Below, in pieces: positions 20,391 through 32,729 of a stretch of DNA of 64,000 nt (its first letter is position 1; the number at the start of each line of letters is the position of its first letter). The stretch is from NCBI GenBank assembly GCA_027886185.1, contig WOAB01000056.1:310001-374000 (forward strand), read 5' to 3'. Source of the stretch: Rheum nobile (taxonomy: Eukaryota > Streptophyta > Magnoliopsida > Caryophyllales > Polygonaceae). Under the pieces are notes generated by a model. That model was given only the letters and a program-made list of their open reading frames with translations, ran no database searches and was not told the origin of the DNA. The translations under genes and the position numbers were made by a program.

Positions 20391-22437
20391 GGATCCGGTA
20401 AAAAACAGTGTATTACGATAAAACGAAGGTACTAATGATATTCATTGGACGAGGAAAGAATCAATGATTCAGATTTAATCCTAATGGGTGCAAAAAAAAA
20501 TTAGATCACATATACCAGATTAAATTTCAACCGGATTTTAAGAGATTTAGTTTGACCATTCTCTTTCCAAATACTCACATATATCGGTTACTAATCCAAT
20601 TGAATTGGATTCTCCATCAACTGCTTTCAAATCTTCTAACTGGATTCTTCATCAACCTCCATGGAAGATCGATCTCGAAGCTCTCCAAAATCATCTCCCC
20701 GAATCCTCCATTCTCACAAGTCTCCCAAACAACTCTGAAATTCTAATAGGTAATTAACTTTGATTTCAAATCCTACTCTTTAAATCCTACTCTTTATATG
20801 TGTCAATGTCCGATTTTCATGAAAGTGCATATTGTGTTGAATTTCCTTATGGACAACTCTTACTTCTGCGTTTGATGAACACAAATTAATGTTATAAATG
20901 ATGATTAGTTCTTGCGTGGTTTTTTAGGGTTTTATTTCCTATATTTAATTACCCTCTACCAATTTCTTTTGTTCCTTCTTGAATTCTATACCTTTCCTGC
21001 TTATCCTCTGATGTATATATTGTGCTTGATTTTGTTTCTCCAAATTGTATAAGAGGTGTGTAATATGATTCTCTTGTTGAATTTCAGGTGCTTTAGTGCT
21101 ATGTTCTTCTTCCTCGACGTGACTTTGTTTTGGTTGATAATGGGGGTTAGATTAGATTTAAATTCTGAAATCTGAAAAATATTTAAATTAGTTTAATTTT
21201 AAGAAGCTTGGAGTCCATTGCTGCTTATTGGCTTCTGATTGGATCTTTATTGTTTAGTTAGGAATTATTCTATATCTCTTTATTTTCATGCTGGCATTTG
21301 TTTTTAGTTGACGTGTTGAGTGGTTTTTTTTTGTATATCAATTTGCTACTCTTTCATCTTAGTTGAAGACTTATTTACTAATTTAATTAAATCGGAAGAG
21401 AAATGTAATCGACGTCTTCGTGTGAAACAACGCCATTGTTAATCGCCATGGATCAAAGCTTCAAAAAGAAGTCGACATAGAGATTATATTCACCATATTA
21501 GATGTGATATTCGCAATATTGGGTGGTGATATTCGTGTAATTAAGGGATGATATTCATGTAATTGGGTGATGATCGATATTTGTGAATTGGGTGGTGATC
21601 TTCATGTAACTGGGTGATCGATATTTGTGAATTGAATGGTGATATTCATGTAATATTCATGATATCGGGGGTGATGTTCATGTAATATGTGTTAATATTC
21701 ATGTAATTGGGTGGTAAGATTAATGTAATTGATAGTGATCGATATTCATTAATTGAGTTATGTTATTCATGTACTTGAGTGTAATATTCATGTAACTGAT
21801 TATGATATTTGTGTAATTGATTATGTTATTCATATATTATTAAGTGGTGATATTCATATTTTAAGTTGTGGTATTCATGTCTTTCATTGGTGATATCCAC
21901 ATATTAAACAAAGATATTTATATAAACATGAACGATATTCAAGAAACAATGACAAAAGCAACAAGAACAAATTTACAAATCTATGAATTTACAAAGCATT
22001 AGGAAGCTGAAAAAAATCAAGTAGTGATATTCATGTTTTAAGTGAAGATATTCACGTCCATCGATATCATAAACGCATGAACGATATTCATAAAGACGTG
22101 ATCGATATTCATTAACGCTAATCAGCGGAATGAAGATCGTGTGTTGATTTTGTTCTTCTCTCTCATGAATATTCTATTATTTTTTAGTATTTTAAAATAA
22201 TTAGCATAATTAATTCGTGTGTTGATTTTGGAAGAAATATATGAATTTCTCTCTCCTCTAACAATATCCTTAATTATATTTTTTAATTAAAATATTTATT
22301 AATTACCTTATTAAATTAAATTTGATGATTACATTTTATCATATTTATGATAAGGCCCAATCATACATCCATCTATCACCATCCATCCAACATCTCAAAT
22401 TAATATCTCAATTTTACCGGAGCTTTCCTCAATCAAT
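20391..22437. mobile_element. TIR element related to the 12565-14610 element, copy 2
   Basis: The left end (CGATAAAACGAAGGTACTAAT near 20416) and the inverted right end (GGTAAAATTGAGATATTAATTTG on the minus strand near 22425) resemble the ends of copy 1, including the following GTTGGATGGATGG. Internally it has the same GATATTCAT array (21480-22110). The left half (20540-21130) looks like a transcribed leader: a short frame starting MEDRSRSSPKSSPR ends before GGTAATTAAC, a possible splice donor. No captured gene can be named and no transposase is present. Confidence 0.55.
21480..22110. repeat. GATATTCATGTAATTG array
   Basis: Irregular copies of GATATTCATGTAATTGGGTG-like units, 17-40 bp apart, mostly in one orientation. 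They share the GATATTC core with the array in the element at 12565-14610. Confidence 0.75.
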
Positions 22438-22601
22438 GGAGTCTTAATTTGCAATAACAATTAAAATTTCCTATTTTAGGCAATGTGTATCCCATAATAT
22501 CAAAACCATTATTATTTCCTTACATACTCCGGCTATAATTGTGGGATAAAGATAACACAAAAGAAATGCATCACCCAGCGAGAGAAAAAAAAGAGAGGAA
22601 A

Positions 22602-23056
22602 TTGACAGCCACGTCATCATCACCGGGCTCCAGTGGCCTGTCATATCCTGCCAGCTCAGCCTACACACATTCTCTCTCCTCCCCGATTCTCATCTTTATA
22701 TAAAGCGACCCCCCGTCTGCACTCTCGCACGCACGGGCTCTCTCCCCTGCCGAGCACTGCCTGCCGTGGATTTAGGCTTTCTTCCTTTTTCTCACTTTAA
22801 TCATCCAGAACCAGAAGCCATCGATTCCTTTTGTCTTCATCCTCTCTCTCTCTCCCTCTCTTGTTTTTGCTTCCACCAACCGCCATTGACGCGCTGAGTC
22901 CTCCTCTCGAATTGCATTCAATTATTCGCTCGCATAGACAACGGAACAGAAAATATAACAAATCAATTATCGAATTGGAGTACTTCGTTTACCTGCTTTT
23001 CGTCTTTGTTGATCTGTTACTTCGTTTCCGTTTTTCTGTTTCTAGTTTGTTTCAAT
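22602..23056 (+). promoter_or_regulatory. Promoter and 5' leader of the BIG GRAIN 1-like gene
   Basis: A TATA box (TTTATATAAA, about 22695-22704) lies 350 bp upstream of the start codon, so transcription probably begins near 22730. An ACGT-containing bZIP-type site, CCACGTCATC, sits at about 22610. The leader contains a CTCTCTCTCTCCCTCTCT tract at about 22844-22861, typical of plant 5' UTRs. Confidence 0.6.
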
Positions 23057-24451
23057 ATGGAGAGCAGGTACGGAATTAGCCTAGATCGGTACCGCGGCAA
23101 CGATCCTCCGTCGTTCTCCTCCACTCTCCTCGACTCCATCTGCCGGTCCTTCGATGACTCCGGCCACGATCGGTCTCGATCGATTTTGCTGCAGAGCGGA
23201 GATGGCGGTTTCAACTGCGGCAATTCGAACGCTGAGACGATGATGAGGAGTAGCAGTTGTTATTTGGACAGATCTGTGAGGAGAACTCGTGGTGTTGGAG
23301 AGGCGGATGGCGGCAGATCGCGAGATCGGATCGTCGACCGGTGGATGGAGAAGACGACGACTAGACACGAGGAGTTCGTCGTTCGCCGGAGATCTGTTCC
23401 GCTGAATTGCGAGAGTTCGGCGGTGGCGAGTGACTGCCGACGCTCGCTAGGTTCGGTGAAGATGAAGTCATCGTCGACGAGCTCGTCGGATTCGAGCTCC
23501 GGCTTCGGATTCTCGTCCTCTGATACTGATTCATTCTCCGCCTCCAAGAAGAATAAGTCACTGAAGCCGATCAGGACGAGCGTCTCCGACTGCTCCGAAA
23601 CGTTTCGTCCTCTTACGACGCAATTTGAGAATTTCGGCGACGAAATCCTGTATCGTAACAGCCGCCATTCTGACCGGAGGCCGGCGAAATGTGACAGTAG
23701 AAAGACGGCCAAGTCACGAGCCATGAAAATTTACGGCGACCTGAAGAGGATGAAGCAGCCGATTTCTCCGGGAGGCAAACTAGCGAGCTTCCTGAACTCT
23801 CTATTCAGCGCCGGTAGCAACGGCAAGAAGCAGAGGATTTCGACATCCATGCCTGCGACGGCCACAATCGGTAATTACGACCGTAAAAGGTGCGAGAGAT
23901 CAGAATCCAAGTCCAATTTTACAACGGCGTCGACGCCTTCCTGTTCAACCGCTTCTTCCTACAGCCGATCCTGCCTCAGCAAACCGACGACGTCCGCCGG
24001 CCGGTACGGCGGTGAAAAACGTTCTGTTAGGTTTTGTCCGCTGAGCGTCATCGTGGACGAGGACCTTCGACCTTGCGGCCACAAGTGCTTGCATAGTGAC
24101 GGAGATCTGAGTGGTGTTGCTACGAGCAGAAGAAATTCAAATGCCGCCATGGAAGGAGGACTGGAGTTGACGCTACGAGTGGTTGAGAACAACAGAAAAT
24201 CAGTTGAAGAAGTCGCGATGGATCTGATGATAAATTATTATAAAAAATGGGAATTAGATGGTGCAAAGGAGGCGGAGATGATTGAAAATCAGGACGACGC
24301 TGAAGACGTAGAGAGTTGCTGCAGCGCAGATCTGTTTGAATTGGAGAATCTGATGGAGATTGGAGTTGACAGGTACTCTGCAGAATTACCAGTTTATGAG
24401 ACTACTCATGTTAATACCAATCGAGCAATTGCCAGTGGTTTGATCATGTAA
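23057..24451 (+). CDS. BIG GRAIN 1-like protein
   Basis: Single exon, 464 residues from the ATG at 23057. An in-frame upstream TTG-type extension is less likely because family members start close to the conserved FSSTLLD block. Conserved blocks in order are PPSFSSTLLDSICRSFD, KSRAMKIYGDLKRMKQPISP followed by GGKLASFLNSLF, then CSTASSYSRSCLSK, and KRSVRFCPLSVIVDEDLRPC. The last third has ELENLMEIG. These define the BIG GRAIN 1 family (rice BG1), plasma-membrane-associated positive regulators of auxin response and transport affecting organ size. The closest subgroup is probably BG1-like E, but that needs alignment. Serine-rich low-complexity segments are normal for the family. The frame is intact with a TATA-box promoter, so this is very likely a functional host gene, lying between two transposon blocks. 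Confidence 0.9.
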   Translation: MESRYGISLDRYRGNDPPSFSSTLLDSICRSFDDSGHDRSRSILLQSGDGGFNCGNSNAETMMRSSSCYLDRSVRRTRGVGEADGGRSRDRIVDRWMEKTTTRHEEFVVRRRSVPLNCESSAVASDCRRSLGSVKMKSSSTSSSDSSSGFGFSSSDTDSFSASKKNKSLKPIRTSVSDCSETFRPLTTQFENFGDEILYRNSRHSDRRPAKCDSRKTAKSRAMKIYGDLKRMKQPISPGGKLASFLNSLFSAGSNGKKQRISTSMPATATIGNYDRKRCERSESKSNFTTASTPSCSTASSYSRSCLSKPTTSAGRYGGEKRSVRFCPLSVIVDEDLRPCGHKCLHSDGDLSGVATSRRNSNAAMEGGLELTLRVVENNRKSVEEVAMDLMINYYKKWELDGAKEAEMIENQDDAEDVESCCSADLFELENLMEIGVDRYSAELPVYETTHVNTNRAIASGLIM

Positions 24452-25209
24452 TTTTCATGTCAGCAGAAGAGAAGTTAGTGCAAACAATTAATCAGGTTTT
24501 TTTAATTTTCTTCTTATCGATCTACATGTAACTATGGGATTTGCTTCTTTTTATTTCTTTTCATGTAGCTAATTAACATGCATGTTATGCGGTGGTGTAC
24601 TCTAGCTAAGGCTTGTGAATGATGCTAGTAGATGTGTTTTGCAGCAAGCCAAAATTGGATCAACTTCAGTACTAAACATATCATTTGTGTGGATTCATTT
24701 GATTTTATATGGTTATACTTTTGGAATTTATACACTCAAGTTAGCGAAGCTCAATAATCCACTCTTCACTAATAAAGCTTAGCATTGCTAGCAAGATAAT
24801 AGAGAGGCCCGTTCCGATAAACAACTCCTTTAAGATAAACACTACACATAAACGACAGCCTTAGGATGGAGAAGATGAACGGCCATGATTGAAGGAGAAG
24901 CAACACAGGATAAATACCGAGTTGGAGACGCGGTGGCAGCATTGTAATTTAAAGTAATTTGAACGTTGTATTACAACATTACCCTTACCCCTAACCGGCG
25001 CCAAAAGGCCCAAAAACGTCTCAGATGCCTCAAACCCTCTCAGACTCTCTGAAAGCAAAAACCCACACCAGCTGAAGACGCGAATACAAATCGAGCGAAA
25101 CACAGAACTCGATTGAGAAAGACGATCATAGTTGAAGAGAAGAAGACGAATCCACGCACTCAGACGCTCTCAATTGCACAAGTACAAGCAAATACAAACA
25201 AAAAACAAC
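24452..25209. other. 3' flank of the BG1-like gene and start of the second large element
   Basis: The first 300 bp or so is presumably the 3' UTR and downstream flank of the BG1-like gene. From about 24800 the composition changes, and 25130-25209 is a purine/CA-rich leader of the ULP1-like gene. The motif GATAAACAACTCCTTTAAGATAAACACTAC near 24820 has a weak inverted resemblance to about 38010-38060. No separate gene is seen. Confidence 0.4.
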
Positions 25210-28200
25210 ATGAGCGACACAGATTACAGTCAAGAGGACTTGGGAGGTGCGAATAACACATTTAGGGTTTCAATTTCACATAGATTACTCAGAAATCAAG
25301 TTTCGAAACTTCGTTAAATGTTGTTGCACCATTACAAACACATAGCTCAATGTTACGATTGTTAGCGTTGCTTCAGTATTTTTTTTTTCGTTGGGACATT
25401 GTTCTCCTGATCTGAATTCTGTGTTCGTGTCGTTTCCTGAGGTTCAATTGGGACTTGGAGGATCATTATCTTCTTAAAGAGTTCATCCCTTTGTGATGAA
25501 AAACTAGGTTTACGTGAGGTTCATTTTAGGTGTTCGGGGTTCATTTGCTTTTACGTTAGTTCATGCCTGTGTTTACCTGAGATGCATTTTTCAGTGAGGT
25601 TCATTATCGAGTTAGAGGTTCATTTTCTTCTTCCAGATTGCATGCCTTTGAGATAAAAAATTAGGTTTTCCTGAGGTTGATTTTATGAGTTGGTGGTTCA
25701 TTTGCTTTTATCAGAGTTCATGCATGTGTTTCCCTGAGTTGCATTGAATCCATGAGGTTCATTTATGACTTAGAGGTTCATTTATGAGTTGCAGATTTCA
25801 TGCCTTTGTGATAAAAAATTAGTTTTACTTGAGGTTCATTTGCTCTTACCAGAGTTCATGCATGTGTTGTGGGTTCATTAGAGTTCATTTGCTTTTACAG
25901 GGTTCATTTGGTTTTTCTGAGGTTCATTTTAGGAGTTGGGGGTTCAATTTAGGTGTTGGGGGTTCATTAGGTTTTTCTGAGGTTCATTTTAGGTGTTGGG
26001 GGTTCATTTTCTTTTACAGGGTTCATTTGGTTTTTTTGAGGTTCATTTTAAGTGTTGGGGGTTCATTTTAGGTGTTGGGGGTTCATTAGGTTTTTCTGAG
26101 GTTCATTTTAAGTATTGGGGGTTCATTAGGTTTTTCTGAGGTTCATTTTAGGTGTTGGGGGTTCATTAGGTTTTTCTGAGGTTCATTTTAGGTGTTGGGG
26201 GTTCATTTGCTTTTACAGGGTTCATTTGGTTTTTCTGAGGTTCATTTTAAGTGTTGGGGGTTCATTTTAGGTGTTGGGGGTTCATTAGTTTTTTTTGAGG
26301 TTCATTTTAGGTTTTGGGGGTTCATTAGGTTTTTCTGAGGTTCATTTTAGGTGTTGGGGGTTCATTAGATTTTTCTGAGGTTCATTTTAGGTGTTGGGGG
26401 TTCATTTGCTTTTACAGGATTCATTTGGTTTTTCTGAGCTTCATTTTAGGAGTTGGGGGTTCAATTTAGGTATTGGGGGTTCATTAGGTTTTTTTGAGGT
26501 TCATTTTAGGTATTGGGGGTTCATTTGCTTTTACAGGGTTCATTTGGTTTTTCTGAGGTTCATTTTAAGTGTTGGGGGTTCATTTTAGGTGTTGGGGGTT
26601 CATTAGGTTTTTTTGAGGTTCATTTTAAGTGTTGGGGGTTCATTTTAGGTGTTGGGGGTTCATTAGGTTTTTTTGAGGTTCATTTTAGGTATTGAGGGTT
26701 CATTAGGTTTTTCCAGAGGTTCATTTTAGGTGTTGGGGGTTCAATTTAGGTGTTGGGGGTTCATTAGGTTTTTCTGAGATTCATTTTAGGTGTTGGGGGT
26801 TCATTAGGTTTTTTTGAGGTTCATTTTAGCTGTTGGGGGTTCATTTTAGCTGTTGGGGGTTCATTTTAGGAGTTGGGGGTTCATTTTAGGAGTTGGGGGT
26901 TCATTTTAGGTGTTGGGGGTTCATTAGATTTTTCTGAGATTCATTTTAGGTGTTGGGGGTTCATTTGCTTTTACAGGGTTCATTTGGTTTTTCTGAGGTT
27001 CAGTTTAGGAGTTGGGGGTTCAATTTAGGTGTTGGGGGTTTATTTTAGGTGTTGGGGATTCATTAGGTTTTTCTGAGGTTCATTTCAGGTGTTGGGGTTC
27101 ATTTGCTTTTACAGTGTATGAACTTCTATGCAGTTGTTGTATTTAAACAGGGTATTGTTATAGTTTACTTCATAGTCTGAAGTTGGTCTTACAATTGTCC
27201 TGTTTCTCTTAGCAGGCTCAACTAGACAATCGCGACAACAAAAAAGGCTTACACACAAAGACATTGAGGTGTCGTATGAGAGTACAGAGAGTACCAACAG
27301 CGATGACATTCCACTTATAAGGAAAATCTCTGCGAAGAAATCTGTTGTAAAGAGAATACAACAACAAAAGAGCACAACACCAGCTAAAAAAGCCACAATA
27401 ATGCCGAGACAAAAAAGGAGGAGTACTAAGAGAGAGAGACAGCCAGGCAACAAGGATTTGAAGGGACAAGCTTCAAAATCAGAACAACCTCCAGAAAAAA
27501 AGCAGTGTACCGAAACAGCAAACTCTGAAGATGAGAAGCTTTCTCAGTATTCTACACCAGGCAACACAACTGCAGATACACCAAACATACAAGCAGATGA
27601 ATTGCATTTAGAAGTAGAAGGCAAGGGGAAAGGAAAGGAGGTTGAAGACATAGAAAGCCTCAGCTCACAGGAAGAGAAGAAGATCAGTTCGTCTCAGAGT
27701 TCTGGGAAAACAACACCAATCACAAGGACAATGACTGCAATTCAGACAGATGAAGCAGTTCAGTTAGAGAGTTCCAGTGAGGAGGAGATTGAGGACAACT
27801 TGAGGAACAAACAAAAGACTACACAGATTGAAGAAAGGAAGGACAAGGGGAAGAGGAAAATTGACATTGATGAGGAAGAAACTGCAAAGAAGAACAACGA
27901 AGAAAAATGGGCTGTAGATAAGGGAACAGGAGAGATGAAGCTGTTAATTACCAAGAAAAAAAAGGAGAAGCAGAGAGAACCAAAGGAAAGCAAGCAGTTG
28001 GAGATAATCCCTTCCAACCTCAAGATAAAGATAGAAGATGATGGCACACAGTACATCTGGTTGGCAACTAGGAATATCCCAAAGGTGTTTGTCAATGCGC
28101 TGGAATCCATCCCTGAAAACAGGAAGGCACATACTAAGGTCTGGATTAGGGAGATCGAATTTGAGAGCATGCTCTATTTAAAGATTAAAGGAGTGCCTCA

Positions 28201-31200
28201 TTGTCTTGCTTTCTGGATACTCGAATACTATGACGAGGTCAAATGTGAGATAAAGCTGAATGATAGCAACATCATTAATGTGACAGAGGAGGAAGTCCAG
28301 AGGGTGCTCATGATCCCTAGAGGCCAGAGGACAGTGGAAAGGAGAGGCAAAGAGGCTGCTGATGACGCCATTATAAAGGAATGGAAAGAATATTTCGACA
28401 ACATCAAGCAAATTAGGCCAAGTCATGTGGCAGCCAAACTCAAAACCTGCACCGACAAACTCTGGTTCAAAAGGATGTTCCTTGTCATGTTCATGTCTGT
28501 GCTAGTCGAGAGCAACCAAAAAGGAACTATTCCTCAGCACATGATGATCAGCGACATTGAGGACGTAAAGGGATACAACTGGTGTAGGTTTGTCATGAGT
28601 GTCTTGCCTCATACAACAACTGAATGGAAGGCCAAGAAAGAGAGGTTCTTCAGAGGCCCAATCGTCTTCCTCGTGGTAAAAAACTCTTGTTTATTAATTT
28701 TTTGTAAAAAATAGTTAGTAGTGAGTGTACTCTGTCCAAGCATTGGGTTCATTGGTAATAACTACTAGGTTCATCATTTACAACTAATAGGTTCATTGAG
28801 TATAATGAAAAGGTTCATCAGACAAAGAATAGGTTATACACTATAAAAATCGACCAGGTTCATTGGTGCTGTCTTGCAGGTTCATTACTTTTCTCATGCA
28901 GGTTCATTTGTTTAACTTGTAGCCACAATTAGTAGTGAGAGTACTGTGTCCAAGCATTGGGTTCATTAGTTATAACTAGTAGGTTCATCATTTATAACTA
29001 ACACGTTCATTGAGTATAAGGAAGAGGTTCATCAGACATAGAATAAGTTATACACTTGAAAAATCGACCAGATTCATTGGGGCAAGTTCATTACTTTTCT
29101 CATGCAGGTTCATTTGTTTGACTTGTAGCAACAATTAGTAGTGAGGGTACTCTGTCCAAGCATTGGGTTTATTAGTTATAACTACTAGGTTCATCAATTA
29201 CAACTAACATGTTCATTGAGTATAAGGAAAAGGTTCATCACACATACAATAGCTTATACACTTCAAGAATCGATCAGGTTCATTGGTGCTGTCTTGTAGG
29301 TTCATTAATTTTCTAATGCAGGTTCATTTGTTTTGACTTGTAGCAACAGTTAGTAGTGAGTGAACTCTGACCAAGCATTGGGTTCATTAGTTATAACTAC
29401 TAGGTTCATCATTTACAACTACCAGGTTCATTGAGAATAAGTAACGGGTTCATTGAGTATAAGTAACATCTACTACTGTGTATTACTTTCCATGTCATGT
29501 GTGTACTGTATGAACTTCTATGCAGTTGTTGTATTTAGACAGGGTATCTGTCTTCGGAAATACAAACCCGAATAATACACCAGTTTTCCTAGGATGGACA
29601 GATGAGAGTTTGGAAGAAAGGGAGAAGAGGAAGATAAAGAGTGGAGGATTTGGGTTAGGAACTCTTCAAGACCCAAGACCATCAAAAGAGGGAAGAGAAC
29701 AACCATACATGAACAACAAGCTATAGGTAAACATCAAGCTTCATGTCCAAAAAATAGTATAGTGGGTTCATCAGTTTACACAGCAAGGTTCATTAACTTA
29801 CAGATTGAGGTTCATTTATAGTTAAGGTTCACATAAACTTGTTGTCTTGTATGCATGACTGACTTAATTACTTCACCAAACAACAGATTGTAGTGGCCAA
29901 CGAAATGTTGAAACTCACTGCCATGATGGAAAACTTGCCAAAGGAATTCAATGCAGAGCCCAAGGTCCAGAGCATGATCAAAACAGCCCAAACGCTGATT
30001 GGCGACAAAAAGGTCGAGGAAGAGGAAAGAAGCGAATTTGAGAAGATATGGAATGATGCCGACCACCCTTTCTGGAGTGATCCACAGCTCATAGAATGCT
30101 TGAGACAGGTGGAGAAGGCTGATGCTTCAAAAGAAAAGATCAAGATCTCAAATGCTGAACCTTCCACTTCTAAGGCAACACAGGGCATTGATACCACACA
30201 AAATTGGGAGGATGTAAACATAGTTATGAATGAGTATATTGACGTGCTCAGTGACAGAGAGGAGGAAAGAGATGAAGTTCAACAACTAGAGAAAGAGAGG
30301 GCGCAAGGCACTGCGCATGAGACTGTTGTTGGTACTAAGGACAAGGAACCAACACCCCCAGCACCAACACCCCGCGCACCAACACCCCGTGCACCAGCAA
30401 CAACGAAGAAGGCCAGAAAGTCTCCGCGTTTGAAAATTCCATCTTTCAAGCTGATAAGTTCAGAGGAGTCGGATGACGTTGAGACTGAGAAAAACGATGA
30501 TGAAGAACCTTCAGTGCTCATAGGGTCAGAGGAGGTACAAGAAATTGGTGTTGCGGAAGCGATGGATGAAGAACAAGCAGTGGCTGCTGCACATAAGGAC
30601 AAGGAGCTCGCTGAAGCGGAAAAGGCAAAAGAAAAGGGCAAGGGGAAACAAGTGGTGGCTGATGCTGATGTAGTTCACGGACCAAGGCACAAGAAACTTG
30701 GGGAAAAGCTCAAAAGCCCCTACAAAAGCCGCACTGTCGACATCTTTGCCAGTAGACCAAAGGAGGCAATCGTGATGTACAACTACTGTAACCACTGCAG
30801 CATAGGAGGGTAAGATATACATACATTCTGACATATTTTATTTTATTTTATTATTATGCAAAATATTAGAGATAAAGGTTTACTACTGCATAACATTTTT
30901 GTTCCTATGCAATTGAATAGTGAGGCGCTCTTCAAACACAAGTCGCTGAAAGTCTCCGGAATGGAGTTGGCAATGGATGTGGACATCCACTATAAAGCAA
31001 TTGATGCTTGGTCAACCATTCTGAACACTAATGAGGAGGTAAAAAGCAGCAATAAGCCCAACAGAGCATTCCTGTATATATACCAAATGGTAAGTAAAAA
31101 TGGTTAAAAGTTAAAAGAATAAGCTGCATGCATATATACTATGCGGTTCAACAGTAAATAAAATGAGGTTCATCATTTTATTTAGATAGCAATAGGATTG

Positions 31201-32589
31201 GATTTCACACTAGGTGCATCAGTTTGCATAGGAGGTTCATCAATTTCAACAGAGAGGTTCATTCAATATAACTAAGAGGTTTATCATTTACAACTAACAG
31301 GTTCATTGAGTATAAATAACAGGTTCATCAGAAATAGAATAGGTTAGACACTTCAAAAATGCACCATTTTCATTGATGCTGTCTTGCATGTTCATTTGGG
31401 ACCTCAGCAAACAGACTGAAATATGTAGATAGCAATAGGATTGGATTTTACACTAGGTTCATCGGTTTGCATACGAGGTTCATCATATAAAAAGTGAAGT
31501 CCTATAAGTTCAACAATTTATCTATCCACGTTGTGGCTTGAATATATAATTCCCGTATACTAACAAAAAATCGTGAAATGTTGAAACAGAATATAACCTT
31601 GAAAGATCAACTGGGCGAGTTCATGAGGAACTTCAACAACGCCGTGGCTGAGGTGCATGGACGAAAATTAAAGGACATAGACATGGTAAATTTATTGCTA
31701 TTCTAAGCTTGTCTGTTTTTTGTATTTATTCTGTTCATAATTTTTTGTGAGTTAATTTCAAACGTCACTAACTAAACGGATTATTACAGGTTTTTGTACC
31801 GGTCATAATCCACAATGACCGTTACTTTCTAATTGCCATGAACATTAAGAGTAAAACCCTTCATGTGCTAGACAATGTGCCAAACAGCGGTGATACACAG
31901 CTCTATCAGGAAGCGATTCACAAGATTATAAGTGTATAATAATTGATTAAATTGTCTTGTTACTAGTGAGTGAACTCTGCCCAAGCATTAGGTTCATGAC
32001 TTATAACTACTAGGTTCATCATTTACAACTACCAGGTTCATTGAGTATAAGTAACAGGTTCATCAGACATCGAATACGTTATACACTTAAAAAATCCTCC
32101 AGGTTCATTGGTGTTGTCTTGTAGGTTAATTAGTTTTCTCATGCAGGTTCATTGGTTTGACATGAAACCAACAGTTAAATTGTGTTGTTGATAACATTTT
32201 TTTGACTGTTTGGGTTAAAATTTATTTGTTCTCTTTATGCTTGTGTGCAGGTACACATGACTGAAATATACTTCCGCCAGAATCACTTGGCCAGGAGAGC
32301 AAGCGAGATTGAATCTGCACAGCATAAGCCACAATTGATTCCTCTACCGGTCCAGTCTGACGGAGCAGAAGAACAAGACTCTGGGGTGTTTATCATGAGA
32401 TACATGGAGAAGTACATGGGCGTGCCAAATGAGAAATGGGAGGATCAGATGAACAACAAGAACAAAAAAAAGGGCATTGAAGAGCTGAGAATCAAATATG
32501 TGCATGCCATCATCACCTCCGAAGCTAATGAAATACGAGAAAAGGCACTGCAGATCATAAAAGACAACCCTGAAGGGCCGTATGCATGA
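25210..32589 (+). CDS. ULP1-like (C48 peptidase fold) transposon gene with nonsense codon and altered catalytic residues
   Basis: Eight exons keep frame with GT-AG junctions: 25210-25246, 27216-28675, 29526-29726, 29887-30809, 30921-31089, 31590-31685, 31790-31933 and 32251-32589, about 1120 codons. Exon 2 starts with a charged, Ser/Lys/Glu-rich region and ends in a conserved head region (LKTCTDKLWFKRMF...WCRFVM) typical of plant transposon-borne ULP1 genes. Exon 4 is acidic and proline-rich (repeated PAPTPRAPTPRAP). Exons 7-8 form the ULP1-like protease fold: VFVPVIIHNDRYFLIAMNI, HVLDN and EEQDSGVFIMRYMEKYMG. In active ULP1 enzymes the HW/HY pair supplies His and the QDCG/NDCG motif supplies Cys; here these read Arg-Tyr and Asp-Ser-Gly, so SUMO-protease activity is unlikely. 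Exon 3 also ends with an in-frame TAG (29724-29726) right at the donor. The short exon 1 is supported by frame and splice sites only. Confidence 0.75.
25480..27105. repeat. GGTTCAT-core tandem repeat in intron 1 of the ULP1-like gene
   Basis: Nearly the whole first intron consists of units like GGTTCATTTTAGGTGTTGGG and GGTTCATTAGGTTTTTCTGA, combined into higher-order blocks of 39-80 bp. Copies near exon 1 (25480-25850) are more diverged than those in the middle, the usual pattern of a tandem array homogenised from within. Confidence 0.95.
28740..29480. repeat. GGTTCAT higher-order repeat, about 210-bp unit, in intron 2
   Basis: Three and a half copies of a roughly 210-bp unit with marker strings GTCCAAGCATTGGGTTCATT, ACTACTAGGTTCATCA, AGGTTATACACTT and CTTGTAGCAACA. 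Each unit contains about eight GGTTCAT cores at irregular spacing. The same unit reappears at 31960-32170. Confidence 0.9.
31140..31500. repeat. GGTTCAT repeat block in intron 5
   Basis: Contains markers TGGATTTCACACTAGG, GGGACCTCAGCAAACAGAC and ATATGTAGATAGCAATAGG shared with the block at 35340-36375 in the opposite gene, so the two introns exchanged or inherited the same unit. Confidence 0.85.
31960..32170. repeat. GGTTCAT repeat block in intron 7
   Basis: One copy of the intron-2-type 210-bp unit (GAACTCTGCCCAAGCATTAG, CATCATTTACAACTACCAGG, CTCATGCAGGTTCATTGG). Confidence 0.85.
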
Positions 32590-32729
32590 ACATTAGATGA
32601 TTGACTTTTCGTAAGAATGATAATAGGTTGATTGTATAGATTGGGTAAATATATGACTGCTGAATTGGGTACAATGATACTAACAGATAGCACTAATCAC
32701 CTGTGTAATTGCCTAAATTAGGATCAAGA

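Noticed and set aside
23260..23724. 154-codon minus-strand frame within the BG1-like gene
   Set aside because: Shadow frame caused by GC-rich codon bias of the real gene.
25829..26695. Repeated proteins rich in GSLGFSEVHFR
   Set aside because: These frames are translations of the GGTTCAT tandem repeat inside an intron.
25480..27105. CRISPR-like regular repeats
   Set aside because: Repeats are overlapping variants of one tandem family without unique spacers, in a plant intron.
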